A stretch of DNA of 49,956 nucleotides from D37C17 sp964551815 (GCA_964551815.1 CAZKEL010000010.1:1-49956), one strand, 5' to 3'. Numbered from the stretch's first letter, positions 23,886 through 31,778 are shown. Notes: generated by a model not told the origin, from the letters alone. Made by a program: numbers and translations.

Positions 23886-24601
23886 AAAAAGTGGGAATCA
23901 TAGGATTTGGACGCTTTGGCAAGGTGCTATCCGAATTGCTAAAAAAACAATATGAGGTGATAGTATATGATCCTAACGCTCCAAAATCTACCGTTGAAAA
24001 AAATTTAGAAAAAGTATTAGAATCATTTCTGGTATTTATTGCGGTACCCATAAGTGAATTTGAAAATGTAATCAGGGATGTTTCAATTTATAATTTGTAC
24101 AATACAACCATAATTGATGTATGTTCCGTAAAAGTATATCCTGTGCAGGTCATGGAGGAATTCCTACCCAAGCATGTAGGTATTATTGCTTCACATCCAC
24201 ATTTTGGACCTGATTCATATTCACCCTTCAGGGAGTTGAAAACCACTCTTTATCCCGTAAGAGATACCTATAATAGGTTTGGAGAATTAAAACAGTTCTT
24301 TGAAGATCAATCCATTCGAACCGTTGAGCTTTCACCAGAGGACCATGATAAAATGGCAGCCTCCAGCCAGGGGATTACTCATTTTATTGGGAGAGTTCTC
24401 AATAAAGCAGGAGTGGTATCTACTCAAATAAATACATTGGGATTCACAGAATTGTTAGGAGTTATAGAACAAACCTGTAATGACAGTTGGGATTTATTTC
24501 GCGATTTACAGAAATATAATCCCTATACCAATGAAATGATAGATAAGCTGGTAGAAATTATAGAAAAACTACACGTTGAAATTAAAGCAGATGAGAATTG
24601 A
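23882..24601 (+). CDS. tyrA: Prephenate/arogenate dehydrogenase (short form)
   Basis: 239 aa. It oxidises prephenate or arogenate toward tyrosine. The Rossmann motif GIIGFGRFGKVL is at 5-16, with Asp30 closing strand 2, which favours NAD over NADP. The substrate half shows ASHPHFGPDS (103-112) and AASSQGITHFIGRVL, as in the compact arogenate dehydrogenases of plants and cyanobacteria. There is no ACT domain. The TTG start at 23882 lies within a TTGA overlap with pheA. The choice of substrate cannot be read from sequence. Confidence 0.88.
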   Translation: MKKVGIIGFGRFGKVLSELLKKQYEVIVYDPNAPKSTVEKNLEKVLESFLVFIAVPISEFENVIRDVSIYNLYNTTIIDVCSVKVYPVQVMEEFLPKHVGIIASHPHFGPDSYSPFRELKTTLYPVRDTYNRFGELKQFFEDQSIRTVELSPEDHDKMAASSQGITHFIGRVLNKAGVVSTQINTLGFTELLGVIEQTCNDSWDLFRDLQKYNPYTNEMIDKLVEIIEKLHVEIKADEN

Positions 24602-25835
24602 CGGAGTCTTAGAATTACCGGGAGATAAGTCAATATCCCACAGGAGTATATTGCTGGCATCTTTGACGGATGGTGAGTGTATTATACACAATTTATCAAC
24701 AGGAAAAGATGTAGAATCTACGAGAATTTGTCTGGAAACTTGTGGCATAGAAAACCACAGAGAATCAAACAAGGTGAGCATTTCAGGCAGGGAATTTGTA
24801 AACCCGACTACACCGCTGGACTGTGGCAACTCCGGAACCACTGTTAGACTTCTTGCGGGGCTTCTGGCAGGACAGGGAGTCTCTGCAACCTTTACCGGAG
24901 ACAACTCCCTTTCCCGGCGACCAATGGAGAGAATTATTCACCCGCTTGAAAAAATGGGATTACATATTAATGCTCAAAATGATATGCTGCCCTTGCATAT
25001 TAAAGGAAATGGATTAAGTGGAATCAGTTATAAAATCCCCATGGCCTCTGCCCAGGTAAAATCCTGTATTTTGTTGGCAGGACTTGGAGCTGAAGGAAAT
25101 ACTTCTGTAAAAGAAATTATACAAACCCGGGATCATACTGAAATCATGCTGAATGAACTGGGTGTATCCATAATTCAAAATGAAGAAATTGAGATTAAGC
25201 CTCTTAGTAATCCCCTGCCTGCATTTGAAATGACCGTTCCGGGGGACCCTTCTTCTGCAGCTTTTTTTGCTGCTGCTGCTGCCATTCTACCAAATTCAAA
25301 TTTAAGGATACAAAATATCTCTGCTAATCCCACCCGTATTGGATTTTTCAATATTTTAAAGCAGATGGGTGGAGAGATCACCTGGGATAATTTTCATTAT
25401 GAATGTGGTGAAAAGGTTGGCGATGTAATCGTACACTGGGCACCATTAAACGGAGTTGAAATTCATGCTCCCATGATACCCTCTCTCATTGATGAACTCC
25501 CTGTAATTGCTGTGTTAGCTGCACATGCTGAGGGACCTACCATTGTATCTGGAGCAGAAGAATTAAGAGTGAAAGAATGTGACCGAATTAAGGCTGTTTG
25601 CACAAATTTATCAAACATGGGAGTAGATATTATTGAAAAACAGGATGGCTTTATTATTAATCCTGGAAATACATTGCATAATACAAGCATCTCCACCTTT
25701 CATGACCACCGCATCGCCATGGCATTCACTATTGCAGGATTGACAACCCCTTCGGCGAATCAATTGGACTTTCCACATTGTATGGATATATCTTTTCCTC
25801 AATTCAACTCAACATTAAATAGTATATGCCGGTGA
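24591..25835 (+). CDS. aroA: 3-phosphoshikimate 1-carboxyvinyltransferase (EPSP synthase)
   Basis: 414 aa. It joins phosphoenolpyruvate to shikimate 3-phosphate. Signature segments are LPGDKSISHRSILLASL at the N-terminus, CGNSGTTVRLLAGLLAGQ, SLSRRPMERI, SAQVKSCILLAGL, GDPSSAAFF and RVKECDRIKA near the end. The start is taken as ATG at 24591, which overlaps tyrA by 11 bases. A TTG at 24576 would add five residues. The aroE start overlaps its stop. Confidence 0.97.
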   Translation: MRIDGVLELPGDKSISHRSILLASLTDGECIIHNLSTGKDVESTRICLETCGIENHRESNKVSISGREFVNPTTPLDCGNSGTTVRLLAGLLAGQGVSATFTGDNSLSRRPMERIIHPLEKMGLHINAQNDMLPLHIKGNGLSGISYKIPMASAQVKSCILLAGLGAEGNTSVKEIIQTRDHTEIMLNELGVSIIQNEEIEIKPLSNPLPAFEMTVPGDPSSAAFFAAAAAILPNSNLRIQNISANPTRIGFFNILKQMGGEITWDNFHYECGEKVGDVIVHWAPLNGVEIHAPMIPSLIDELPVIAVLAAHAEGPTIVSGAEELRVKECDRIKAVCTNLSNMGVDIIEKQDGFIINPGNTLHNTSISTFHDHRIAMAFTIAGLTTPSANQLDFPHCMDISFPQFNSTLNSICR

Positions 25836-26647
25836 AAAATTTTGTTGTCATTGGGAATCCTGTTCAACATTCTTTAAGTCCTGATCTGCATAATTATGTA
25901 TTTCATTCCCTTGGAATTGATGCAAAATATTCGATTCGCAGAATTCAACATGCCCAACTCCCTTCTGTTATACAGGAATTAAGAACAGGTAATTTAGAAG
26001 GAATTAATATAACTATTCCCCATAAAGAGAGTGCAATCCCTTATCTTGATAGTGTTAATATAAGGGCCAAAACCATTGGTGCTGTAAATGTTCTGTCACA
26101 AATTGGAGGGAAAATAACAGGAAATAATACAGATTGGTTTGGATTTTCAAAAGCTCTGCAAAAAAATACCATAATTGTAGAAGGTAAAGAAGTCATTCTT
26201 TTGGGTGCAGGAGGTGCTTCAAAGGCTATTATCTATGCATTAAAACAAATAGGTGCCAGGAAAATTCTTCTGTTAAATCGCAGTGTAACAAAAGCTGAAG
26301 AAATGGCAGATGAGGTGGTAACGGCGTACCCATTTTCCACCATTGACCAATTAATTCAAAACCACAGTATTTTAATAAATACAACTTCCGTTGGACTGCA
26401 AACCAGTAAATCTCCTGTAGATTTAGGACTCCTGCATAAAAACCAAATTATCATTGATATAATTTATAATCCTCTTGAAACTACCCTCATAAAATTTGGA
26501 AAAAAACTTGGTGCAAAAACCATGAACGGCCTTGATATGTTTATCTTTCAGGGCCTTGCTTCACTGGATTTGTGGTTTGGGGAAGATATTTCAAAACAGG
26601 TAAATTTCAATCCGTTAAAAGAATATTTAGAAACCAAAATATGCTGA
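25826..26647 (+). CDS. aroE: Shikimate dehydrogenase
   Basis: 273 aa. It reduces 3-dehydroshikimate with NADPH. Substrate-site motifs are SLSP (16-19), NITIPHK with catalytic Lys67, and NNTDWFG with Asp103. The cofactor loop is LLGAGGASKA (125-134), followed by LNRSVTKAEE, whose N-R-S-x-x-K pattern suits NADPH. The C-terminal helix contains GLDMFIFQG. It overlaps aroA by 10 bases and aroC by 7 bases. Confidence 0.96.
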   Translation: MPVKNFVVIGNPVQHSLSPDLHNYVFHSLGIDAKYSIRRIQHAQLPSVIQELRTGNLEGINITIPHKESAIPYLDSVNIRAKTIGAVNVLSQIGGKITGNNTDWFGFSKALQKNTIIVEGKEVILLGAGGASKAIIYALKQIGARKILLLNRSVTKAEEMADEVVTAYPFSTIDQLIQNHSILINTTSVGLQTSKSPVDLGLLHKNQIIIDIIYNPLETTLIKFGKKLGAKTMNGLDMFIFQGLASLDLWFGEDISKQVNFNPLKEYLETKIC

Positions 26648-27801
26648 TAAAACTCAAATATCTCACCGCCGGAGAATCCCATGGAAAGGGATTACTTGGT
26701 ATAATGGATGGCTTGCCTGCTGGGCTTGAAATAGATGAATCCTATATTGCACACCAGCTTTTCCGCCGACAACAAGGACATGGAAGAGGCGGCAGAATGA
26801 AAATTGAAACTGACAGAGCTGAAATTTATACCGGTGTCCGCCATGGATTGACACTGGGAAGTCCTGTTGGATTAGTTCTCCCCAACAAAGATTGGGAAAA
26901 CTGGACTCAAAAAATGGCCTCCATTCCCGTAAAAGAGAAAATAAAAAAAGTAACCCTTCCCCGCCCGGGACATGCTGATCTTGCAGGTGTTCAGAAATTT
27001 GATTTTGAGGATATCCGAAATGTGTTGGAACGGTCATCGGCTCGTGAGACTGCTATGCGGGTGGCTCTGGCTTCACTGTGTAGAAAACTGCTTTCAGAAG
27101 CGGGTATCGAAGTCGGCAGCCGGGTAACTCAAATTCATACTGTGAAAGACTCCTCTAAAATTCCTGAGGACATGACCCCTGCAATTTTAAATAAAACGGT
27201 GGATGCATCCCCTGTTCGCTGCCTGGATAAAAAAGCGGAACAGGCAATGAAGGCTGCAATTGATAAGGCGAAAGCAGAGGGTGATTCTGTAGGAGGAATC
27301 TTTGAAATTATTGCGTTTGGTTTGCCTTATGGACTTGGTTCCTATACCCAATGGGACAGAAAACTACATGCAAGAATCGCTGAATCTATAATGTCTGTGA
27401 ATGCCTTTAAAGGCATTGAAATTGGTATGGGTTTTGACCAGTCCGGGAAATTTGGAAGCCAAGTCCATGATGAAATAGGCTGGGATGGAGAAAAATATAC
27501 CCGTTATACCAATAATGCAGGAGGTATAGAGGGAGGCATGAGTAATGGTCAACCCCTGGTTGTACGGGCTGTGATGAAACCAATCCCCACACTGATAAAA
27601 CCACTGCGCTCAGTGGATATTGATTCAAAGCAGGAAAAACCAGCGCATAAAGAAAGAACGGACTCCTGTGCAGTACCTGCAGCATCCATTGTAGCAGAAT
27701 CTATGCTCTGTTTTGTTCTGGCAGATGCACTACTTGAAAAATTTGGCGGAGATACTATGGACCAATTGAAAGCCCATATAAAAGTGTCAGGGAAATATTA
27801 A
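26641..27801 (+). CDS. aroC: Chorismate synthase
   Basis: 386 aa FMN-dependent enzyme making chorismate from EPSP, the branch-point metabolite used by trpE, chorismate mutase and the Men pathway. Conserved blocks are AGESHGKGLLGIMDGLPAG, RRQQGHGRGGRMKIETDRAE, RPGHADLAG, RSSARETAMRVA, and GGMSNGQPLVVRAVMKPIPT. ATG at 26641 fits the family start (MLIKLKYLTAGESHG). An opening at 26572 would run deep into aroE and is not used. It is the last gene before the toxin-antitoxin insertions. Confidence 0.97.
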   Translation: MLIKLKYLTAGESHGKGLLGIMDGLPAGLEIDESYIAHQLFRRQQGHGRGGRMKIETDRAEIYTGVRHGLTLGSPVGLVLPNKDWENWTQKMASIPVKEKIKKVTLPRPGHADLAGVQKFDFEDIRNVLERSSARETAMRVALASLCRKLLSEAGIEVGSRVTQIHTVKDSSKIPEDMTPAILNKTVDASPVRCLDKKAEQAMKAAIDKAKAEGDSVGGIFEIIAFGLPYGLGSYTQWDRKLHARIAESIMSVNAFKGIEIGMGFDQSGKFGSQVHDEIGWDGEKYTRYTNNAGGIEGGMSNGQPLVVRAVMKPIPTLIKPLRSVDIDSKQEKPAHKERTDSCAVPAASIVAESMLCFVLADALLEKFGGDTMDQLKAHIKVSGKY

Positions 27802-27976
27802 TTATACTGACTGCGAAATTCCTTACATTGAACCAAAATGGCAACCCTAAAACCTACCTTGATCCCTAAATGAAGACCTCTTCATTGCCAATATTTTCTA
27901 ATCTGTTTCTCATCAGAATGATGGGCAGTTTGGTATTGAAATAATTGCGATTTATTATGTCATTGAATATAAAATT

Positions 27977-28005
27977 ATAATATTATATTTGTACCATAAT
28001 ATGGT
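27977..28005. promoter_or_regulatory. Palindromes in the hicBA promoter region (candidate operator)
   Basis: ATAATATTAT (27977-27986) is a perfect palindrome. ACCATA-A-TATGGT (27993-28005) is a 6-bp inverted repeat around one base. Both lie within 45 bases of the hicB start, where HicB repressors usually bind their own promoter. The whole stretch is very AT-rich, so chance contributes. Confidence 0.5.
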
Positions 28006-28021
28006 TTAAGAAAGGAAAAGT

Positions 28022-28225
28022 ATGAACAAAAAATTCACATTAGAATATTGGCAGGATGAAGGATGGTATGTAGGAAAACTCAGGGAATTTCCCGGAGTGA
28101 TGAGTCAGGGTGAAACCTATGAAGCTCTGATTGAAAATATAAAGGACGCTTTTAAATTGATGATGGATGAAGAAAATAAAGAGGGCAGGGAAGTACATAC
28201 CACCGAGTTGGAAATTGCTATTTGA
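28022..28225 (+). CDS. hicB: HicB family antitoxin
   Basis: 67 aa, short HicB with the partial RNase H-like fold: FTLEYWQDEGWYVGKLREFPGVMSQGETYEALIENIKDAFKL is the conserved core (split over residues 5-46). It neutralises HicA and usually represses the operon. There is no clear C-terminal DNA-binding domain, as in other short HicB proteins. A ribosome site (AAAGGAAAAG) precedes the ATG. The order antitoxin-then-toxin is the less common one for Hic systems. Confidence 0.88.
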   Translation: MNKKFTLEYWQDEGWYVGKLREFPGVMSQGETYEALIENIKDAFKLMMDEENKEGREVHTTELEIAI

Positions 28226-28404
28226 AAAGAAGGGAATTTCTAAAAGAACTCCGTTTAAAGGGTTGTATTTTAATTCGGCATGGTAGTAATCATGATATAT
28301 ATCAGAATAAAATTAATAAATGCAAAGCACCTGTCCCACGGCATTCTGAAATAAAGGATAGTCTTTGTAACCTAATCAGAAAGCAGTTGAAAATTAACAA
28401 ATAA
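28222..28404 (+). CDS. hicA: HicA family toxin (mRNA interferase)
   Basis: 60 aa with a double-stranded RNA-binding-like fold. The catalytic His lies in LIRHGSNHDIY, after REFLKELRLKGC, and PVPRHSEIKDSLCNLIRKQLKI is the usual C-terminal half. It cleaves mRNA when free of HicB. The TTG start at 28222 overlaps the hicB stop as TTGA, coupling toxin to antitoxin synthesis. It looks intact. Confidence 0.88.
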   Translation: MKRREFLKELRLKGCILIRHGSNHDIYQNKINKCKAPVPRHSEIKDSLCNLIRKQLKINK

Positions 28405-28418
28405 ATGTTTAGACAAAA

Positions 28419-28679
28419 TTGAACAATATCAATCCTCCAGAACCCAGCACCCAACACCCAGCGCTAAGCACCAAAAACTTATTCCTCATCGGCATGATGG
28501 GCAGTTGGAAATCCACTTTGGGCAGAAAATTAGCTAAAGCCCTGCAGATGGAATTTATAGACACCGACGATGAAACTGAGGAAATGATGGATATGAAAGT
28601 AGCCGATATCTTTGCAGAATTTGTGGAGGCAAAATTCAGAGAAATGGAATCTGCCTACCATGTTGGTGATATATCTTAG
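28419..28679 (+). pseudogene. aroK: Truncated duplicate of shikimate kinase aroK
   Basis: The frame gives 86 aa. After a repeat-coded N-terminus, residues 31-81 are nearly identical to the first part of the intact aroK at 29642. By eye about 11 differences occur over roughly 180 bp, around 94% identity. Identity stops after MESAY and the frame ends seven codons later. The FGE motif has become FVE, a sign of relaxed selection. It keeps the P-loop but lacks the shikimate and lid regions, so it cannot be active. It marks the left edge of the inserted VapBC-like module. Confidence 0.9.
28439..28473. repeat. Heptanucleotide array at the start of the aroK fragment
   Basis: Five 7-bp units: AGAACCC, AGCACCC, AACACCC, AGCGCTA, AGCACCA. 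They code for the odd peptide PEPSTQHPALST in the fragment. The intact aroK has only one recognisable unit at the same place. Confidence 0.75.
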
Positions 28680-28889
28680 AGCTAAACGACTGACAGTGCA
28701 GTACCTACAAACGTGTTTTACGGGCAGGGCTCAGGCATTCGTTGTATAATGGAAGGCTGGTTAGGATTGTTAACACTAAACCTTCAATTGTCTATTTTTC
28801 GAGCCTTTCGAGTGTTCCCACCCCTGTTTTCTATTTCTGATGGCTGGCGAGGAAGCGTGGGTTGGTGAATTAAGTGGGCTAAATATATC

Positions 28890-28919
28890 TTGCAACAAAT
28901 GCAGCAGTATAACTATAAT
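28890..28919 (+). promoter_or_regulatory. Promoter of the VapBC-like operon
   Basis: TTGCAA (28890-28895) and TATAAT (28914-28919) are 18 bases apart, about 44 bases before the antitoxin start. This is the best -35/-10 match seen in the window. Confidence 0.6.
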
Positions 28920-28950
28920 ATAACCATTATGCAACTATATAATTTAATGG

Positions 28951-28962
28951 AAAGGAGGTGAT
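28951..28962 (+). promoter_or_regulatory. Near-perfect Shine-Dalgarno sequence of the antitoxin gene
   Basis: AAAGGAGGTGAT lies directly before the ATG at 28963. It matches the canonical anti-Shine-Dalgarno over its whole length. Most other genes here have weak or no such site, which suggests the module came from elsewhere. Confidence 0.75.
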
Positions 28963-29247
28963 ATGAATATAACTGTAAGAAATATTTCTGAAAATATTAT
29001 CGAAAAAATCAGAATGTTATCTAAAATCCAAAAACGCAGTTTAAATAACGAGATTTTAATGGCATTAGAGCGAGGGGTTCAAGAAGAAGAAGACAATTTT
29101 TACAAGGCGAATCGTAAAATCAATAAAACTGTACAAATGGGCATTTGGAAGCAATTGGCAGGACGATGGCAAGACGATAGAAAAACAGATGAAATAATTG
29201 ATGATATTTACAAAAGCCGAACTTTAGGACGAGAATATCAATTATGA
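28963..29247 (+). CDS. Ribbon-helix-helix antitoxin (FitA/VapB-like)
   Basis: 94 aa. An Arc-type N-terminus (MNITVRNISENIIEKIRML, then KRSLNNEILMALERG) is followed by a C-terminal toxin-wrapping segment with WKQLAGRWQDDRKTDEIIDDIYKSR, seen in FitA-like partners of PIN toxins. It would bind its own promoter and block the toxin. The stop overlaps the toxin start as ATGA. The module lies between the two copies of aroK. Confidence 0.85.
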   Translation: MNITVRNISENIIEKIRMLSKIQKRSLNNEILMALERGVQEEEDNFYKANRKINKTVQMGIWKQLAGRWQDDRKTDEIIDDIYKSRTLGREYQL

Positions 29248-29633
29248 TTTTACTGGATACAGATGTCTGTATTGAGATATTGCGTGGTAAAACATCTGTA
29301 ATTGAAAAACGAAATGAATTTGATAAGCGAGTTGTTATTTGTTTTATGACTGTTGGCGAATTGTACTATGGAGCATACCGATCAAATAATTCGGTTAAAA
29401 ATATTCAACTCATTGATGAATTTTTATTATCTATTGACATTATAAATCCGGATAAAGATATTTTGCAAAAATTTGGTGAAATAAAAACAAAATTATATAA
29501 TAAAAACATCATGCTCCCTGATGCAGATATATTGATTGCATCAACAGCTTTAACAAAATGTTCAATGCTTATAACTGGAAATGTGAAGCATTTTGACCGA
29601 TTTGAAAATTTAAAAATTGAGAACTGGCTGTAG
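29244..29633 (+). CDS. PIN domain toxin (VapC/FitB-like ribonuclease)
   Basis: 129 aa. The acidic residues that hold the catalytic metal are visible: Asp in ILLDTDVCIE (residues 5-7), Glu in TVGELYYGA, and Asp in LPDADILIASTAL. The family-typical ending ITGNVKHFDRF is present. VapC toxins cleave tRNA or rRNA when free of antitoxin. The length and all motifs are complete, so it is probably functional. Confidence 0.92.
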   Translation: MILLDTDVCIEILRGKTSVIEKRNEFDKRVVICFMTVGELYYGAYRSNNSVKNIQLIDEFLLSIDIINPDKDILQKFGEIKTKLYNKNIMLPDADILIASTALTKCSMLITGNVKHFDRFENLKIENWL

Positions 29634-29641
29634 CATTAATA

Positions 29642-30190
29642 ATGACAACGTTAAAACAAAACAGCACTCAAAACATCTTCCTCATCGGTATGATGGGCAG
29701 TTGGAAATCCACAGCGGGCAGAAAATTAGCTAAAGCCCTGCAGATGGAATTTATAGACACCGACGACGAAATTGAGGAAATGATGGATATGAAAGTAGCC
29801 AATATTTTTGCAGAATTTGGGGAGGCAAAATTCAGAGAAATGGAATCTGCTTATTTTGTAGAAAAGGCGAAGCAAAAAGGCATTTTGTTTGCTACCGGTG
29901 GGGGAATTGTTTTAAATGAGAAGAACCGAGAAGTATTGAAGGAAAGTGGTAAGACTATCCTATTAGATGCAGCAGCCAATACTTTAGCTCAGCGCATTCA
30001 TAATACCTCAAAGCGGCCCCTCCTCAAAGACAGCGAAAACCTGGAAGAAAGACTTCAGTCCATTAGAGAAAAAAGGCATCCACTTTATCTGGAATGCGCG
30101 CATCTCATTGTGGAAACAGATATATTAGAACCACCACAGGTAGTAAACAGCATCTTGACTTTATTGGACCTCCCCGTTGAAAAATATTAG
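29642..30190 (+). CDS. aroK: Shikimate kinase
   Basis: 182 aa, full length. It phosphorylates shikimate with ATP. Substrate residues are visible: Asp in DTDDEIE (39-45), FGEAKFREME (59-68), GGG (86-88) and the lid Arg in RPLL (125-128). The P-loop reads GMMGSWKST (16-24), with Trp21 where the Walker A pattern GxxxxGK[ST] calls for Gly. The same Trp is in the truncated copy upstream, so it is unlikely to be a sequencing error. The sequence gives no reason to doubt the overall assignment, but ATP binding must tolerate this change. It overlaps aroB by 14 bases. Confidence 0.93.
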   Translation: MTTLKQNSTQNIFLIGMMGSWKSTAGRKLAKALQMEFIDTDDEIEEMMDMKVANIFAEFGEAKFREMESAYFVEKAKQKGILFATGGGIVLNEKNREVLKESGKTILLDAAANTLAQRIHNTSKRPLLKDSENLEERLQSIREKRHPLYLECAHLIVETDILEPPQVVNSILTLLDLPVEKY

Positions 30191-31277
30191 CGTTCCCCTG
30201 CAAAATCGATCCTATCCTGTTTGGATTGAAAATGGATTAAGGCATAAAATTGCTGAGCAAATAAGTCCCATGAATCAGGGGCAGAAATGGATATTGTTTA
30301 GCCAGAAAAATATTTTTAATTCTCACGGTAACACCCTGGTAAAAAATCTTCTCTTAAAAGGCTATGCTGTTGAAACTATTATTCTTGAAGAAGAGGAAAA
30401 AGCAAAATCTCATCACTCCCTGGAAAATGTCTATTCTAAATTAGTTCAGTTTGGATGTGACCGCTCTACTACCTTTCTGGCATTCGGCGGCGGTGTAGTT
30501 GGGGATGTAGCCGGATTTATTGCTGCCACTTTTATGAGGGGTGTGGATTATATTCAAATCCCTACTACCCTATTAGCCATGGTGGACTCATCCATTGGGG
30601 GAAAAACTGGTGTTAATCTAAAGGAAGGGAAAAACCTGGTAGGGGCAATCTGGCAGCCCAAAGCTGTCATAATTGATCCTGAATTATTAGAATCCCTGCC
30701 TGACAGAGAGATTACCTCAGCAATGGGTGAAGTGATAAAATATGGGGCTATCCTTGACAAAAACCTATTAACAACCCTAAATGAAAATATAGCTGACCTT
30801 CTTCAACGGAAAGATTCTGGTTTACTTGAAGATATCATCGGCAGATGTGCCAAAGTAAAAGCCGATATTGTTGCCAAAGATGAGAGAGAAGGTAATTTGC
30901 GGCGTATTCTAAACTTCGGCCATACCATTGGACATGCACTTGAAACCCATTTTGGATTTGATTCCCTTCGTCATGGAGAAGCCGTAGCCTATGGTATGTT
31001 GGCAGCAGGGAAACTTTCCGTTGAATTTGGAAAATTAAAGATTGAAGAATTGGATTTCTTAAACCAGATAATTGAGAAATTACCCCTTCCTGTATTGCCA
31101 AAATTCGACCCTGCTACCATAGTAAAAATAATGCAATCTGATAAAAAAGTGAAAGATGGGAAAATCCAATTTGTATTATTAGATGCATTAGGAAAGACAA
31201 AAATTATGGAAGAAATTAAAGCAGCAGCTATTATTGAGGTATTAAACTCAATGCAAATATCCAAGTTGGAACAATAA
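30177..31277 (+). CDS. aroB: 3-dehydroquinate synthase
   Basis: 366 aa NAD- and zinc-dependent enzyme of the second shikimate step. Signatures are FGGGVVGDVAGFIAATFMRG, QIPTTLLAMVDSSIGGKTGVN (residues split), the metal ligands Glu in SAMGEVIKYG and His in LNFGHTIGHALE and RHGEAVAYGM. The TTG at 30177 is the likely start: the family N-terminus follows at once and the first ATG lies about 30 codons inside. It is coupled to aroK by a 14-base overlap. Confidence 0.96.
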   Translation: MKNISVPLQNRSYPVWIENGLRHKIAEQISPMNQGQKWILFSQKNIFNSHGNTLVKNLLLKGYAVETIILEEEEKAKSHHSLENVYSKLVQFGCDRSTTFLAFGGGVVGDVAGFIAATFMRGVDYIQIPTTLLAMVDSSIGGKTGVNLKEGKNLVGAIWQPKAVIIDPELLESLPDREITSAMGEVIKYGAILDKNLLTTLNENIADLLQRKDSGLLEDIIGRCAKVKADIVAKDEREGNLRRILNFGHTIGHALETHFGFDSLRHGEAVAYGMLAAGKLSVEFGKLKIEELDFLNQIIEKLPLPVLPKFDPATIVKIMQSDKKVKDGKIQFVLLDALGKTKIMEEIKAAAIIEVLNSMQISKLEQ

Positions 31278-31346
31278 GTAAGGGTAAACTCTGTTATTAA
31301 TGAAGAAAGGATTTAAATTAAAGCCTTACATTTTGAATAAAAATTT

Positions 31347-31778
31347 ATGAATATTTTAGTTATAAATGGACCTAACCTGAATTTACTGGGTACCCGAGAG
31401 CCGGAAATTTATGGCACCGATACCCTGGAAGAACTTATGATGTGGCTGGAAACCAGCCCTGTAGGTTCAAATCATTCCTTTAAGTTTTTCCAATCTAATC
31501 ATGAGGGGGAGATTATTGATACTCTCCATGACGAGCGTCATTGGGCACAGGGGATTCTCATAAATCCCGCAGCTTTCACTCATTATTCCTACGCTATCCG
31601 GGATGCCATTACAGCCGTGGATATACCCACCGTTGAAGTACATTTTTCAGATTTGAGGAAGCGGGAAGAATTCAGGCAGGTCTCTGTGATATCTCCTGTT
31701 TGCATAGACCAGGTTGCCGGGAGGGGTAAGGACAGTTATTTAGAAGGGTTAAACAGACTGCTGAAGGAGGTTGGTTAA
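31347..31778 (+). CDS. aroQ: 3-dehydroquinate dehydratase, type II
   Basis: 143 aa, the size of the dodecameric type II enzyme. It turns dehydroquinate into dehydroshikimate. NGPNLNLLGTREPEIYG contains the catalytic Tyr22. SNHEGEIID, NPAAFTHYS and VEVHFSDLRKREEFR carry the other active-site residues. It ends the aromatic cluster. Its 3' end overlaps the convergent U32 peptidase gene by 30 bases. Confidence 0.96.
   Translation: MNILVINGPNLNLLGTREPEIYGTDTLEELMMWLETSPVGSNHSFKFFQSNHEGEIIDTLHDERHWAQGILINPAAFTHYSYAIRDAITAVDIPTVEVHFSDLRKREEFRQVSVISPVCIDQVAGRGKDSYLEGLNRLLKEVG

Larger units (their letters stand above)
28680..28962. other. Non-coding segment, richer in GC than neighbouring spacers, between the aroK fragment and the VapBC-like operon
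   Basis: No open frame of note is present. The left 200 bases (from GCTAAACGACTGACAGTGCA) are clearly less AT-rich than other spacers here. They look like the long untranslated spacers that accompany mobile cassettes in aquatic bacteria. No convincing attC core pair or inverted ends could be identified. Confidence 0.45.

Noticed and set aside
26572..26640. Longer start for aroC
   Set aside because: It would overlap aroE by 76 bases; the family start matches ATG 26641.
28680..28900. Integron attC site next to the toxin-antitoxin cassette
   Set aside because: No pair of complementary core sites (GTTRRRY and RYYYAAC) with the right spacing could be found by eye; an attC covariance search would decide it.
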